From Lewinellaceae bacterium (lineage in GTDB: Bacteria > Bacteroidota > Bacteroidia > Chitinophagales > Saprospiraceae), in the NCBI GenBank assembly GCA_020636375.1, contig JACJXZ010000007.1, positions 186,001-250,000 of the forward strand: 64,000 nt of DNA. Reading direction: 5' to 3'. The notes under the pieces are model-generated. The model ran no database searches and was not told where the DNA came from. It was given only the letters and a program-made list of their open reading frames with translations. Made by a program: the position numbers and the translations under genes. Positions 1 through 8,600 of the stretch are shown here, one piece after another; positions within the stretch are counted from its first letter, which is position 1, and each line of letters starts with the position of its first letter.

Positions 1-1
1 G

Positions 2-893
2 AACACACACACAGAATACCTCCAGAAGCTGCAAGATTGGATGGAGCTGCGCAACTACAGCGAGGCCACCGTTTCTGCTTACAACTGTGCTCTCAGGCAG
101 TTTTTGGAATGGCGGGAAGCGGAGGGCTTTTCGGCCCCATTCGGCCAAGAAGAAGCGCGCCGTTATTTGCTGAGCCGTTACCGCAGCGGCAAGAAGTGGC
201 AAACGGTAAACGGGGATTATTCAGCCATGCGCAAGTTTTACGAGCACGTCCTTGGGCAAGCTTTGGCGTGAGCGCAGCCGAACGCAGTGGGACGTAGAAC
301 ATTTGCCCCGGCCGCGCAAGGAACGGAGCCTGCCCGGCATATTGTCCACCCAGGAAGTAGAGCGGTTGATCAGCTATGGGCGGACATACAAGCACCAGGT
401 TTTTATGGTGTTGTTATACGGGACGGGCTTGCGCTTGAGCGAAGCGTTGAACCTGCGGATAGTGGACATTGACGGGCAGCGGCAGCAACTCCGGATAGTA
501 AAAGGCAAAGGCGCTAAAGGGCGTTATGTGTCCATACCGGAGTGCCTGTTGGAAGTATTGCGCAATTACTACCGGGCATACCGGCCTCAGGATTATCTGT
601 TCAACGGCAAGTACCGGGGAAGCCGGTGGGCGAACCGCTCGGCGCAGCATTCCCTGGAGCAGGCGCGAACGGCTGCGGGCATAGAACGCAACGTATCGCC
701 GCATACCCTACGGCACTGCTACGCCACGCACCACTTGGAGAACGGCACCAATTTGGTATATTTGAAGGAGCAGTTAGGCCATAAGCATTTAAAAACGACC
801 GCCCGATACATTCACTTATGCCAGTCGTACCACAAGCGAGTAGCCCATCCAGTTGCGGGCATGGAAATCAACTTCCGGCAGGAGGCACGATAG
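2..893 (+). pseudogene. Tyrosine recombinase/integrase, frameshifted by a 25-bp insert
   Basis: Site-specific recombinase of the phage-integrase family. The first base of the window is probably the G of its ATG, because the sister copy at 2642 starts ATG and then reads nearly identically. The N-terminal SAM-like core-binding domain is read up to base 259; the frame then hits TGA at 269-271. The catalytic domain continues in another frame to 893, with box I Arg in GTGLRLSEAL, box II HTLRHCYATH, LGH and the Tyr nucleophile in TARYIHL. Deleting bases 260-284 (25 nt) joins the frames as VLGQQWDVEHL, so the break is an insertion and not base loss. The stop at 891-893 overlaps the start of the transposase frame. 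Confidence 0.85.
260..284 (+). repeat. 25-bp palindromic mini-insert, class I, copy 1
   Basis: Core TTGGCGTGAGCGCAGCCGAA is a near-palindrome: the outer arms are TTSGC-like and GCCGAA and the centre is TGAGCKCA. It interrupts the recombinase gene, and removing exactly 25 nt restores the reading frame. The same core interrupts the caspase-FISUMP gene at 28822-28846. Related copies lie at 17805-17853, 29328-29352 and, as a half copy, 42512-42540. Confidence 0.8.
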
Positions 894-1057
894 GGGAGTT
901 GTTCCGGGATCATGGGGAAGCGTACATCCAAGCTTACGGCGCCAGCCGCCGCACCATAGAACTGATCCGCTCTATACGGGTGTGCCGAACGCCGGCCCTG
1001 GGAGGCAAACGCATCACCTGCCAGGGTTGCGGGCAGGTTCGCTACCAATACCTGTCC

Positions 1058-1080
1058 CCGGCATTCGCCGGGGCAGGCTA
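1058..1080 (+). repeat. 23-bp palindromic mini-insert, class II, copy 1
   Basis: The hairpin arms CCCCGG and CCGGGG flank a short loop, followed by the tail CAGGCTA. It sits inside the transposase gene between the codons for YLS and CGN. Removing exactly 23 nt restores the frame. Confidence 0.8.
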
Positions 1081-1365
1081 TGTGGCAACAGCCAATGCCC
1101 GCAGTGCCAGGGCGTCAAACGTATGCAGTGGCAGGACAGGCTTCGCCAGCGGATGCTACAGGTACCTTATTGCCATCCCGACACGATGTGTGCGGGACAA
1201 GTTATCACCTTTACTTTGCCTCACTGTTTGAATGGCCTGGCGCGGCGCAACCCCTGGCAGGTGTATAACCTGATGTTCTACTCAGCCTGGCAGACGGTAC
1301 GGCGGTTGTGCAAAAAGCCAAAGAACGTGGGTGGCCTGCCGGGCATGAGCGCCGTGTTGCATACC

Positions 1366-1388
1366 CCGTAATCCTACGGGGCAGGCTA
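1366..1388 (+). repeat. 23-bp palindromic mini-insert, class II, copy 2
   Basis: Second copy in the same transposase gene, between the codons for LHT and WGS. The arms are CCCCGTA and TACGGGG with the same tail CAGGCTA. The insert is 23 nt long, as in copy 1, although the arm sequence differs. A further arm-plus-tail copy lies at 15662-15685. Confidence 0.8.
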
Positions 1389-1737
1389 TGGGGTTCGGAT
1401 TTAAAGTACCACGTCCACCTGCACTGCCTGGTAACCTTCGGCGGCTACAATGAGCAGGATGGCCAATGGCACTGGCCGAAACGCAAACGGAAGATAGCGC
1501 CTTGCCGAAAGCTGAGCGGGAAGTAAGGAAGAAAAACACGACAGCCAACAATAAAGCGCCAAAGCGAGGCGGAGCAAAGCGACGGCCATAGCGTTGGCGC
1601 TATGTTGAACAGCCTGTCCAACTGCATTGTATCTGACAGCACCGCTGCGCGGGGCCGGCAGATACAATGCTTAAAGTTAGTTGGGTGCAAGCTTAAAGAA
1701 AATCAGGAAACTATAAAAGGTTGGAAGATGTTAAAAA

Positions 1738-1986
1738 ATGGATTATCTTCAAGATCAAAACAACCAAGATATGAGTATTCAAGATATAGACAGAAGAGCC
1801 CTTAAAGCAGTAATTGCCGAAATACTATTTGAAAACCCAAAGTATTTCAAGGAACTCATCAAAGAGATACTTGTTGAGAATCAAGTCATTATAACTGAAG
1901 AGCAAGCTAATCGAAGGAAAAGGTTAGAGAGAATGATTAATGAAGACTTCGACAAGTATGATGAGGTTTTTAAATCACTTGCGTAA
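1738..1986 (+). CDS. Small acidic/basic protein upstream of doc; candidate antitoxin
   Basis: An 82-residue, AT-rich protein with no recognised domain. It is mostly predicted helix with charged C-terminal half (RRKRLERMINEDFDKYDEVF). It lies 6 bp before a Doc-type toxin frame on the same strand, which is the usual antitoxin-toxin layout, so an antitoxin role is inferred from position. An internal ATG at 1771 (MSIQDID) is an alternative start. Base composition differs sharply from the GC-rich neighbours, suggesting acquisition with the toxin. Confidence 0.55.
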   Translation: MDYLQDQNNQDMSIQDIDRRALKAVIAEILFENPKYFKELIKEILVENQVIITEEQANRRKRLERMINEDFDKYDEVFKSLA

Positions 1987-1992
1987 GCGAAG

Positions 1993-2438
1993 ATGAATTA
2001 TTTGGAAAAGGGAGATATCCTGTTGATCAATAGGATGACAATTAACCGGCATGGGGGAAATTTTGTCCCCCCTTTCAATTTTTTGAATAATGATTCGCTT
2101 GAATATTTGATTGAAGCGTAAGGGCAAAGATGTTCGAACAAGAAATATATCCTGAAATTTATGATAAAGCAGCAGTATATATGTTCAATATAATATCAAA
2201 TCATGTTTTTCAAGATGGCAACAAGAGAACAGGGTTAGAAGCAGCTCTATTATTTCTTAAGCTGAATAAATGTAGCTTACAAGAAGAATTGGCGAAAATA
2301 AAATTAGAAAATAAGATAATACCAAAAACTGGAGACACATCAAATGAAATTCTTTATGACTTCACAATAGAAATTGCTTCGGGAAAATTGACTTTAGAAG
2401 AGTGCCGAAATTGGTTCAAGGAGAATATTAAAATGTAA
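1993..2438 (+). pseudogene. doc: Doc-type (Fic fold) toxin with a 1-nt frameshift
   Basis: Death-on-curing toxins are small Fic-fold kinases that inactivate EF-Tu. The N-terminal part starts at ATG 1993 (MNYLEKGDIL) and stops at TAA 2119-2121. The rest is read one frame over and contains the family motif HVFQDGNKRTG, followed by a typical helical tail ending at 2438. One missing base at about 2118 (GCG-TAA read as GCG-GTA) reconnects the two as EAVRAKMFEQ. Either the toxin is dead or this is an assembly indel. Nothing resembling a palindromic insert is present here. Confidence 0.75.
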
Positions 2439-3009
2439 TAGAATAATGTCAATTATGAATGAAATTCGCCAGCACCCAACAATGCGCATATTCCATGCCG
2501 GTTCCTATTCGTCGGCTACGGCATATACGCTGCCCGTTGAACAAAACCATCCTGTTTCCCACTCATAAGGTTCTGTTTTTCAGCGCATTGCACTTAGTTT
2601 TCTCTTAAATTTGGCGGTATTATTTCACCAAATCAAGAGACATGAGCACACACACAAACCACCTCCAGAAGCTGCAAGATTGGATGGTGCGCAACTACAG
2701 CGAAGCCACCGTTTCAGTTTGACAGGGTAGGGAAAAAAGCATATTTTACAAGCACTTTATTCCGGAGGAAAGCAGGCACCTTTCCTCTAAGGCAACTGGA
2801 TAGCGGAGCAGGCTGGTTTTGTCCAGCTGAAATGTCTGCGCTGCGCGGGCCGGTTTGGGGGGCTTAAGGTTCGGGGTGTAGGCGCAGACATTCCTTTGAG
2901 AAATATCCAAAAAATCAGACACTGCCTGACCAATTGACCTGGAGCCACGATGTCGAGTTATGTGTTAAGCCATCCGGAATTTGTGTTAGCCATTTGACAG
3001 ATAACCCTA
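2439..3009. other. Intergenic stretch with remnants
   Basis: No intact gene. It holds the integrase 5' fragment (2642-2718). On the minus strand an open stretch at about 2740-2945 (reading GSRSIGQAVSDFLDIS then a basic Pro-rich tail) may be the C-terminal remnant of an unrecognised protein; it has no start codon and confidence is low. Confidence 0.4.
2642..2718 (+). pseudogene. 5' fragment of a second tyrosine recombinase copy
   Basis: ATG at 2642 followed by MSTHTNHLQKLQDWM and RNYSEATVS, nearly identical to the start of the recombinase at the beginning of the window except for a 3-nt deletion. Similarity ends abruptly at about 2718. It marks an internal deletion or a second insertion of the same element. 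Confidence 0.75.
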
Positions 3010-3017
3010 TATCTTTG
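3010..3017 (+). promoter_or_regulatory. Bacteroidota -7 box TATCTTTG before the AraC gene
   Basis: TATCTTTG matches TAnnTTTG, the -7 element used by Bacteroidota sigma factor, and lies 15 bp before the ATG at 3032. A TTTG at 2980 or 2993 could serve as the upstream element, but neither spacing is ideal. Confidence 0.55.
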
Positions 3018-3031
3018 CCTGAAACAAACAC

Positions 3032-3940
3032 ATGAATAAGAATATCATCCGGTCAAAATCAATAGACGAGCTGCTGCAGGGCATGGGTATGGGGAAACCC
3101 ACTCATCCTTTGATTGCCATTATTGACACGGCAAAACTCGCCTACGGCGAAGAAAGGGTTGGCATGCGGTTTTCTTCCAGCCTGTATTGTATTGCGCTGA
3201 AAGACGCCGGTTGCGGCATTGATTACGGCCGAAACCACTACGACTTCAACGAAGGCGTGCTTATTTTCACTGCGCCGGACCAGGTTATTACGGTCACGAA
3301 ACCTCAGAAATTAAATGAGGTGAGGGGCTGGATGCTCTATTTTCACCCTGACCTGATCAGAAACACAGCTTTAGGTTCTAAAATCGATACGTTTACTTTT
3401 TTCAATTATGAAGTGTATGAAGCGCTGCATTTATCCGAACAGGAACAAACAACGCTCACGCACATCATGAATTTAATTCAGAGCGAAATTAATGAACGCA
3501 TTGACAACCACAGCCGGCAAGTGCTGGTTTCGAATATTGAGCTGATGCTCAACTACTGCGCGAGATTTTATGAGCGCCAGTTCAATACCCGTTCAGCCCA
3601 GAATATCGACGTGGTATCCAAGGTGGAATCGCTGCTTAAGAACTACTACCTGAACCATGATTTTATAGAAACCGGCCAGCCTACCATTCATTACCTGGCG
3701 GAGGCATGCCATTTGTCCCCCAGCTACCTAAGCGACTTGCTGACGAAAGAGACCGGGCGTTCGGCCAAGGACCACATCAACGATTTTCTCATTGAAAAAG
3801 CAAAACATCTGTTGGTCAGTTCGACGGATTCCATAAGCGGAATAGCATATGCCCTGGGCTTTAACTATCCCCACTATTTCAGCCGGCTCTTTAAACAAAA
3901 AACGGGAAAAACGCCTCAGGAATACAGGCTATGGAATTAA
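3032..3940 (+). CDS. AraC family transcriptional regulator
   Basis: A 302-residue regulator with an N-terminal cupin-like sensor region (about 1-170) and a C-terminal AraC DNA-binding domain (about 200-302). The second helix-turn-helix shows ISGIAYALGFNYPHYFSRLFKQKTGKTPQEYR, typical for the family. The gene precedes an aldo/keto reductase on the same strand by 109 bp, a common pairing in which the regulator controls the reductase. Full length for the family and intact. Confidence 0.93.
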   Translation: MNKNIIRSKSIDELLQGMGMGKPTHPLIAIIDTAKLAYGEERVGMRFSSSLYCIALKDAGCGIDYGRNHYDFNEGVLIFTAPDQVITVTKPQKLNEVRGWMLYFHPDLIRNTALGSKIDTFTFFNYEVYEALHLSEQEQTTLTHIMNLIQSEINERIDNHSRQVLVSNIELMLNYCARFYERQFNTRSAQNIDVVSKVESLLKNYYLNHDFIETGQPTIHYLAEACHLSPSYLSDLLTKETGRSAKDHINDFLIEKAKHLLVSSTDSISGIAYALGFNYPHYFSRLFKQKTGKTPQEYRLWN

Positions 3941-4049
3941 AAAAGCATATTCCGCGATTTGTGTTTAACCTTCCGCTGTTTGTGCTGAGCCTTTCCTGAT
4001 ATTCCGCCGATCTTTGCGTCGTAAAGAAATTTCAACAAAACCAACAGTC

Positions 4050-4973
4050 ATGAATAAGGAAAGAACGATCAGCTTGAGCAAAAACCTTCATATCCCCCTG
4101 GTTGGATTCGGCACTTATCTCATATCCAATGATGATGCAGCCCAGGCCGTATCAAACGCCATCGAATCGGGGTATCGCCATGTGGACACCGCCGAGGCCT
4201 ATCGAAATGAACAAGGCGTAGGCATGGGCATTCAATCCGGGCTTGGCAAAACAGGGTTGTCGCGGGATCAGCTATTCATAACCACCAAGCTCTGGCCGGG
4301 CAATGCCCAATGGGGCGATACGCCCAAAACATTTGACACCACCATTACATCCCTGAATGCCAGCCTGGGGCGGCTACAGCTTGAATACGTCGACTTGTAT
4401 CTCATCCACGCCACCTTTGATCCCGGGCAGCGCCTGGAGCAGTGGAAAGGGCTTGTAGAGTTAAAGCGGCAAGGCAAAGCCCGTGCCATCGGCGTATCCA
4501 ACTTCAGTGAACAGCACATCGAAGAACTGAGATCTGCCGGCCTTCCCCTTCCGGCCGCCAACCAGATCGAATTGCACCCATGGTCGCAAAAACCGCAGTT
4601 GATCCGGTACCTTCGCAAAAACGGCATCGTGCCCATCGCGTACAGCAGCCTCGTGCCGCTGTCGACCTGGAGGGCTGCAAAAGGGCAGGACAGCGCGAAG
4701 ACCGAGCAAATGCAAAAAGACAGCCAGGATGCGGATTCCCCATTTAAGAAAATGGCGCAGAAGTATGGGGTATCGGAAGCACAGGTATTGTTGCGATGGG
4801 GCGTGCAAAACGGATATCCGGTTCTGCCGAAGAGCATGAATTCCGCCCGGTTGAAAGAGAACATTGATCTTTTTTCTTTTTCTATAGATGAAGAGGACAT
4901 GGCAACCATTGAAAAAATGGATCGTGGAGACGGCGTAGCATGGGCATTCGGCGATCCGACCAGGAACGCGTGA
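4050..4973 (+). CDS. Aldo/keto reductase
   Basis: NADPH-dependent oxidoreductase of the aldo/keto reductase superfamily, 307 residues, cytoplasmic (beta/alpha barrel). The motifs visible are GFGTYLI, the DTAEAYRNE tetrad region with catalytic Asp and Tyr, TTKLW (catalytic Lys), YVDLYLIH, the IGVSNFS segment and KSMNSARLKENI in the cofactor-binding C-terminus. A TTG 36 bp upstream would extend the frame, but ATG 4050 starts the normal strand-1 region (ERTISLSKNLHIPLVGFG) and is chosen. The substrate cannot be told from sequence. A weak -7-like GATCTTTG lies about 35 bp upstream. Confidence 0.93.
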   Translation: MNKERTISLSKNLHIPLVGFGTYLISNDDAAQAVSNAIESGYRHVDTAEAYRNEQGVGMGIQSGLGKTGLSRDQLFITTKLWPGNAQWGDTPKTFDTTITSLNASLGRLQLEYVDLYLIHATFDPGQRLEQWKGLVELKRQGKARAIGVSNFSEQHIEELRSAGLPLPAANQIELHPWSQKPQLIRYLRKNGIVPIAYSSLVPLSTWRAAKGQDSAKTEQMQKDSQDADSPFKKMAQKYGVSEAQVLLRWGVQNGYPVLPKSMNSARLKENIDLFSFSIDEEDMATIEKMDRGDGVAWAFGDPTRNA

Positions 4974-4986
4974 ACGGGAACCTCTG

Positions 4987-5038
4987 CGCTCGTTCGAATG
5001 GCCCGGTGCCCTTCCGGCTGGAGTTGTACGAACGAGCG
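4987..5038. terminator. Hairpin between convergent genes
   Basis: CGCTCGTTCG at 4987-4996 pairs perfectly with CGAACGAGCG at 5029-5038. It lies just after the aldo/keto reductase stop and before the end of the convergent META lipoprotein gene. It could terminate both; there is no clear T-run. Confidence 0.5.
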
Positions 5039-5084
5039 TTCAGGCCAGCTCATCCGGAAAGAGCGGCACTGGAAAGCAAGCTAA

Positions 5085-5507
5085 CTACTCCTCCGTCTGG
5101 TTGGTTCCACTACTCCCTACCCCCTTCACAAACCGCAGCTTCGCCCCCTCGCACGTTATGCTCAGCGTTTCCCCTTTCACGGAAAAGGTTTGGGCTTGGG
5201 GCAAAATGCCGAAGTACTGGCTCTCCAGCATAGCGTTTTCGGGGCACATCATTTTGGTGGCGCCCACCGGGCCGATCTTGAGGTTGCCTCCGTCCAGCCC
5301 GTAATCGGCAAAATAGCGGTTGCAAACGCCCTTGCCGCTGAGCTTGCCGTCTTCGAACACGATATCAATTGTCATGCCTTCCGGAATTTCCCCGTTCATG
5401 TAAACGAGTTCCCAGGTGGTGCCTTCTATCGGCCCGCCGGCGGGAGGCTGGCAGGATAGGAGGGTGAACAGCAGTGCGACGAATGAAAAGAAGGTTGTCC
5501 GTTTCAT
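5085..5507 (-). CDS. META domain lipoprotein (HslJ-like)
   Basis: A 140-residue exported lipoprotein. The signal peptide ends in the lipobox LLSC (Cys about 18), so it should be anchored in a membrane of the envelope. The META domain follows: GTTWELVYMNGE, KLSGKGVCNRYFADY and TKMMCPE, ending in a strand FSVKGETLSI. META proteins include HslJ, linked in enterobacteria to novobiocin tolerance; the function here is not established. A longer frame starting at 5585 exists, but ATG 5507 gives the signal peptide and is preferred. Confidence 0.85.
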   Translation of the reverse strand: MKRTTFFSFVALLFTLLSCQPPAGGPIEGTTWELVYMNGEIPEGMTIDIVFEDGKLSGKGVCNRYFADYGLDGGNLKIGPVGATKMMCPENAMLESQYFGILPQAQTFSVKGETLSITCEGAKLRFVKGVGSSGTNQTEE

Positions 5508-5545
5508 GGCATCGTGGTTTGGAAAGATTCGGGTTAAGCTGCGAG

Positions 5546-5577
5546 GCCCGGCTTGCACAGCTTTGCTGCAGCCGGGC
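5546..5577 (-). terminator. GC-rich hairpin downstream of the giant adhesin gene
   Basis: GCCCGGCTTGCA and TGCAGCCGGGC form a strong stem about 70 bp past the stop of the 2230-residue gene (minus strand) and 39 bp before the META lipoprotein start. No T-run follows, so a terminator or mRNA-stabilising hairpin is inferred. Confidence 0.4.
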
Positions 5578-5646
5578 CCCGCCATTCTTATTTGATGCGC
5601 ACCACCCTTCTATTCATCAGGACAAGCCCGAAGGTGGCGCGTCCGG

Positions 5647-8600
5647 TTAGCGTAACAACAATACATCGCCTTTGAACACCTCCGTCACCCCGTCCACGAA
5701 TTCGATCTCGGCCAGGTAGACGAATACGCCGCCGTTCATCAGCTCCCCGCGGTGGGTGCCGTCCCATCCGTAATCCGGGTCGTTGGGCTTGAAGTTGGAC
5801 AGCTCGATCATCGGTTCGCCCCAGCGGTTGTAGACGCGGAAGGTCTTTACGTTCACGGCAGCGTCGCCGGCAAAGATGAAGAAGATGTCGTTCCTGCCGT
5901 CGCCGTTGGGGGAGAAGACGTTGGGGATGTACACCTCCCGCCTTCTGTCCACCAGTACGATGACCCGGTCTTTGGCTTCGCAACCATTAGCGTCGACAAC
6001 GGTGACGCCGAAGGCCATCGATTCCAATGGCTTCACGAAAGGATCGCGGCAATTGTCGCAATTATAGATGTCAATGGGAGAGTCCCAGTAATAATATTCC
6101 ACCGGATAGGTCGTTTCCGCAACGAGCCGTACGCTGTCGCCCAGCTTGATCGCATCCTCGTCTTCTTCCAGGTTCACGAGCAGGTCCACGAGCAGTTGCT
6201 CCGGCTGATTGACGCGTTCTTCTTCTTCCCACATGCAGCCGTTGGCGTCCTGCACCTGCACCATGTGGTCGCCGATGTCCAGGCCGGTGAACTGCGACAC
6301 GCTGCTGAGCGGGTTTTCGTCGATGCCGTACAGGTACGGGCCCACCCCGCCGTTGACCTCATCGACCCGGATGACGCCCAGCTCGTCGCCAAAGCAGGGC
6401 GGGTCGGTCACCGCCAGGCGGGCCTCCAGGGGCGGCGGGGCCGCCAGGTCCGCACGGGCGGAATCGGGGCACAGGTTCTGGTCCGTGATCGTCAGCCCGT
6501 AAGAGCCGGCGCCCAGGCCGTCGATGTCTTCGCTCCGGTCGCCCGTACTCCAGATGTAACTATAGGGCGGCGTTCCGCCGCGGACGGTAGCGTCCAACCA
6601 GCCGTCCGCCTCGTCGTGGCAGCTGGTATTGTAATTGTTGTAGTCCGACATATCCATGGATATGTCGATGGCCGGCGGTTGGCTGACGACGACCGTAAAG
6701 CTGGCTTCCACCTCGAAAGGCGAGCTGTCTACCACGTCGATGCGGTAATTGCCGGCCGGCAGGCCGTCGATGATGGTATATAGGTTGTTGCCGTCCAGCG
6801 TGCCTGAACCGCTGCCGCCGGCGCCGTTGAGGGCCTGCCAGGTGTACTGGTAGGGCGGCGTGCCGGTCGTCATCCGGAAGCTGAAATCACCGTCGGAAAG
6901 GCCGAAACAACTCACGTTGGTGATGACGCGGTCGTACACCAGCTCACAGGGGTAGACGTACAGGTTGAGGGTCACTACGCTGTCGCAGCCGTCCTTGGAG
7001 ATTAGCGTTTGGGTATACACCCCCTCGTCTGTAAAGGAGTTGCCGCCGACCTCGAAGGAACCGTCCGTACAAATGTTCTCGAACAGCTCAACATCGTATA
7101 CTTCGTTGACCGTCAGGTTGAGATTGACGATGCTGTCGCAACCGGTAACGGCGGAGGTCAGAATATCCTGATAAGTGCCGGTCGTGGCGTACTGGGACGA
7201 GCCAACCGGGTAGATTTCGCCATCGCAGATTTGCTCCACCAGGTTCGTCACCGGAATGGGATGCACCGTCAGCTCCAGGTCTACAATACTGTCACACCCG
7301 GTGACGACGGAGGACAATACATCCCGGTAGGTGCCGGAAGTGGTATATACGGAATTGCCGACCGGGTAAGATTCTCCGTCACAGATCTCTTCCACCAGGG
7401 CCGTCATGGGGATGGGGTGGACGGTCAGGTCGAGGTCGACGATGCTATCACAACCAGTAACTACGGAGGACAACACATCCCGGTAGGTGCCGGAAGTGGT
7501 ATATACGGAATTGCCGACCGGGTAAGACTCTCCGTCGCAAATCTCTTCTACCAGGGCCGTCATGGGGATGGGGTGTACCGTCAGGTCGAGATTGACGATA
7601 CTGTCGCAGCCGGTTACCACCGAAGCGAGAACATCCTGGTAGGTGCCGGAAGTGGTGTACTGAGACGGGCCGACCGGGTACATTTCGCCGTCGCAAATCT
7701 CCTCCACCAGATCGGTTACCGGAATAGGATGCACGGTCAGGTCGAGGGTCACGATGCTGTCGCAGCCGGTAGCCACGGAAGACAAGGTGTCGATGTGGAT
7801 GCCGGAGGTGGTGTAATCCGACGTGCCGACGGTGTAGGTTTCTCCGTCGCAGATTTCCCGTTCCAGGCCGGTGCGGATCTCGTCGCGTACGGTCAGGTTG
7901 AGGTTGACGATGCTGTCGCAGCCGGTGACGACGGAAGACAGGATGTCCTGGTAGACACCGGTATCGTCGTACGTGCTTGGCCCAACAGTCACGTTTTCGC
8001 CGAAGCAGACCACCTCGGTGAGGTTGGTCACCGGAATGGGATGCACCGTCAGTTCGAGGTCGACGATGCTGTCGCAGCCGGTGACGACAGAGGACAACAC
8101 ATCCCGGTAGGTGCCGGTAGTGGTATATACGGAACTGCCGACCGGGTAAGATTCCCCATCGCAAATCTCCTCCACCAGGGCCGTCATGGGGATGGGGTGG
8201 ACGGTCAGGTCGAGGGTCACGATGCTGTCGCAGCCGGTAGCCACCGAGGTAAGGGTATCTACAAAGAGGCCGGTAGTAGTGTAATCAGATGTGCCGACGG
8301 TGTAGGTTTCCCCGTCGCAGATTTCCCGTTCCAGGCCGGTGCGGATTTCATCGCGCACGGTCAGGTTGAGCGTGATGATGCTGTCGCATCCGGTGGCCGC
8401 CGATACCAGCGTATCCTGATAGGCGCCGGTGGCGTCGTAGGTGGAGAACCCGACGGTGAACTCATCCCCGTAGCAAACGGTTTTCGTCAGCACGGTGGTG
8501 ATCTCGTCACGCACGGTCAGGTCGAGGTTGACGATGCTGTCGCATCCGGTCACCACCGACGGTATAATATCCTGATAGGCGCCGGTGGTACTGTAGGTGG

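Larger units (their letters stand above)
893..1526 (+). pseudogene. IS91-family HUH transposase, frameshifted and truncated
   Basis: The protein is recognisable in three frames. Frame 1 (from about 893, GELFRDHG to YQYLS) has the first Cys pair of the zinc-binding N-terminus. Frame 2 (from 1081, CGNSQCPQCQG to AVLHT) carries the second Cys group and FTLPHCLN. Frame 3 (from 1389, WGSDLKYHVHLHCLV) carries the HUH motif HVHLHC. Each frame change coincides with a 23-bp palindromic insert (1058-1080 and 1366-1388); deleting both gives one continuous reading. The frame then ends at 1526 in LSGK, well short of the roughly 400 residues of the family and before the catalytic Tyr region. The start codon is uncertain and probably translationally coupled to the recombinase. 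Confidence 0.85.
1..1530 (+). mobile_element. Decayed IS91-type element (tyrosine recombinase + HUH transposase)
   Basis: Two overlapping genes in one orientation: a tyrosine recombinase followed by an IS91-family Y2/HUH transposase, an arrangement known for some IS91 relatives. The recombinase is broken once and the transposase twice by small palindromic insertions, and the transposase stops early at 1526. The element is therefore defective. A second fragment of its 5' end lies at 2642-2718, so this family was active here more than once. The left end is outside the window and no right terminus was identified. Confidence 0.75.

Noticed and set aside
260..1388. Sequencing errors as cause of the recombinase and transposase frameshifts
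   Set aside because: The frame changes need removal of 25 or 23 bases forming palindromes, with the 25-bp core recurring at a distant gene; random indels would not do this.
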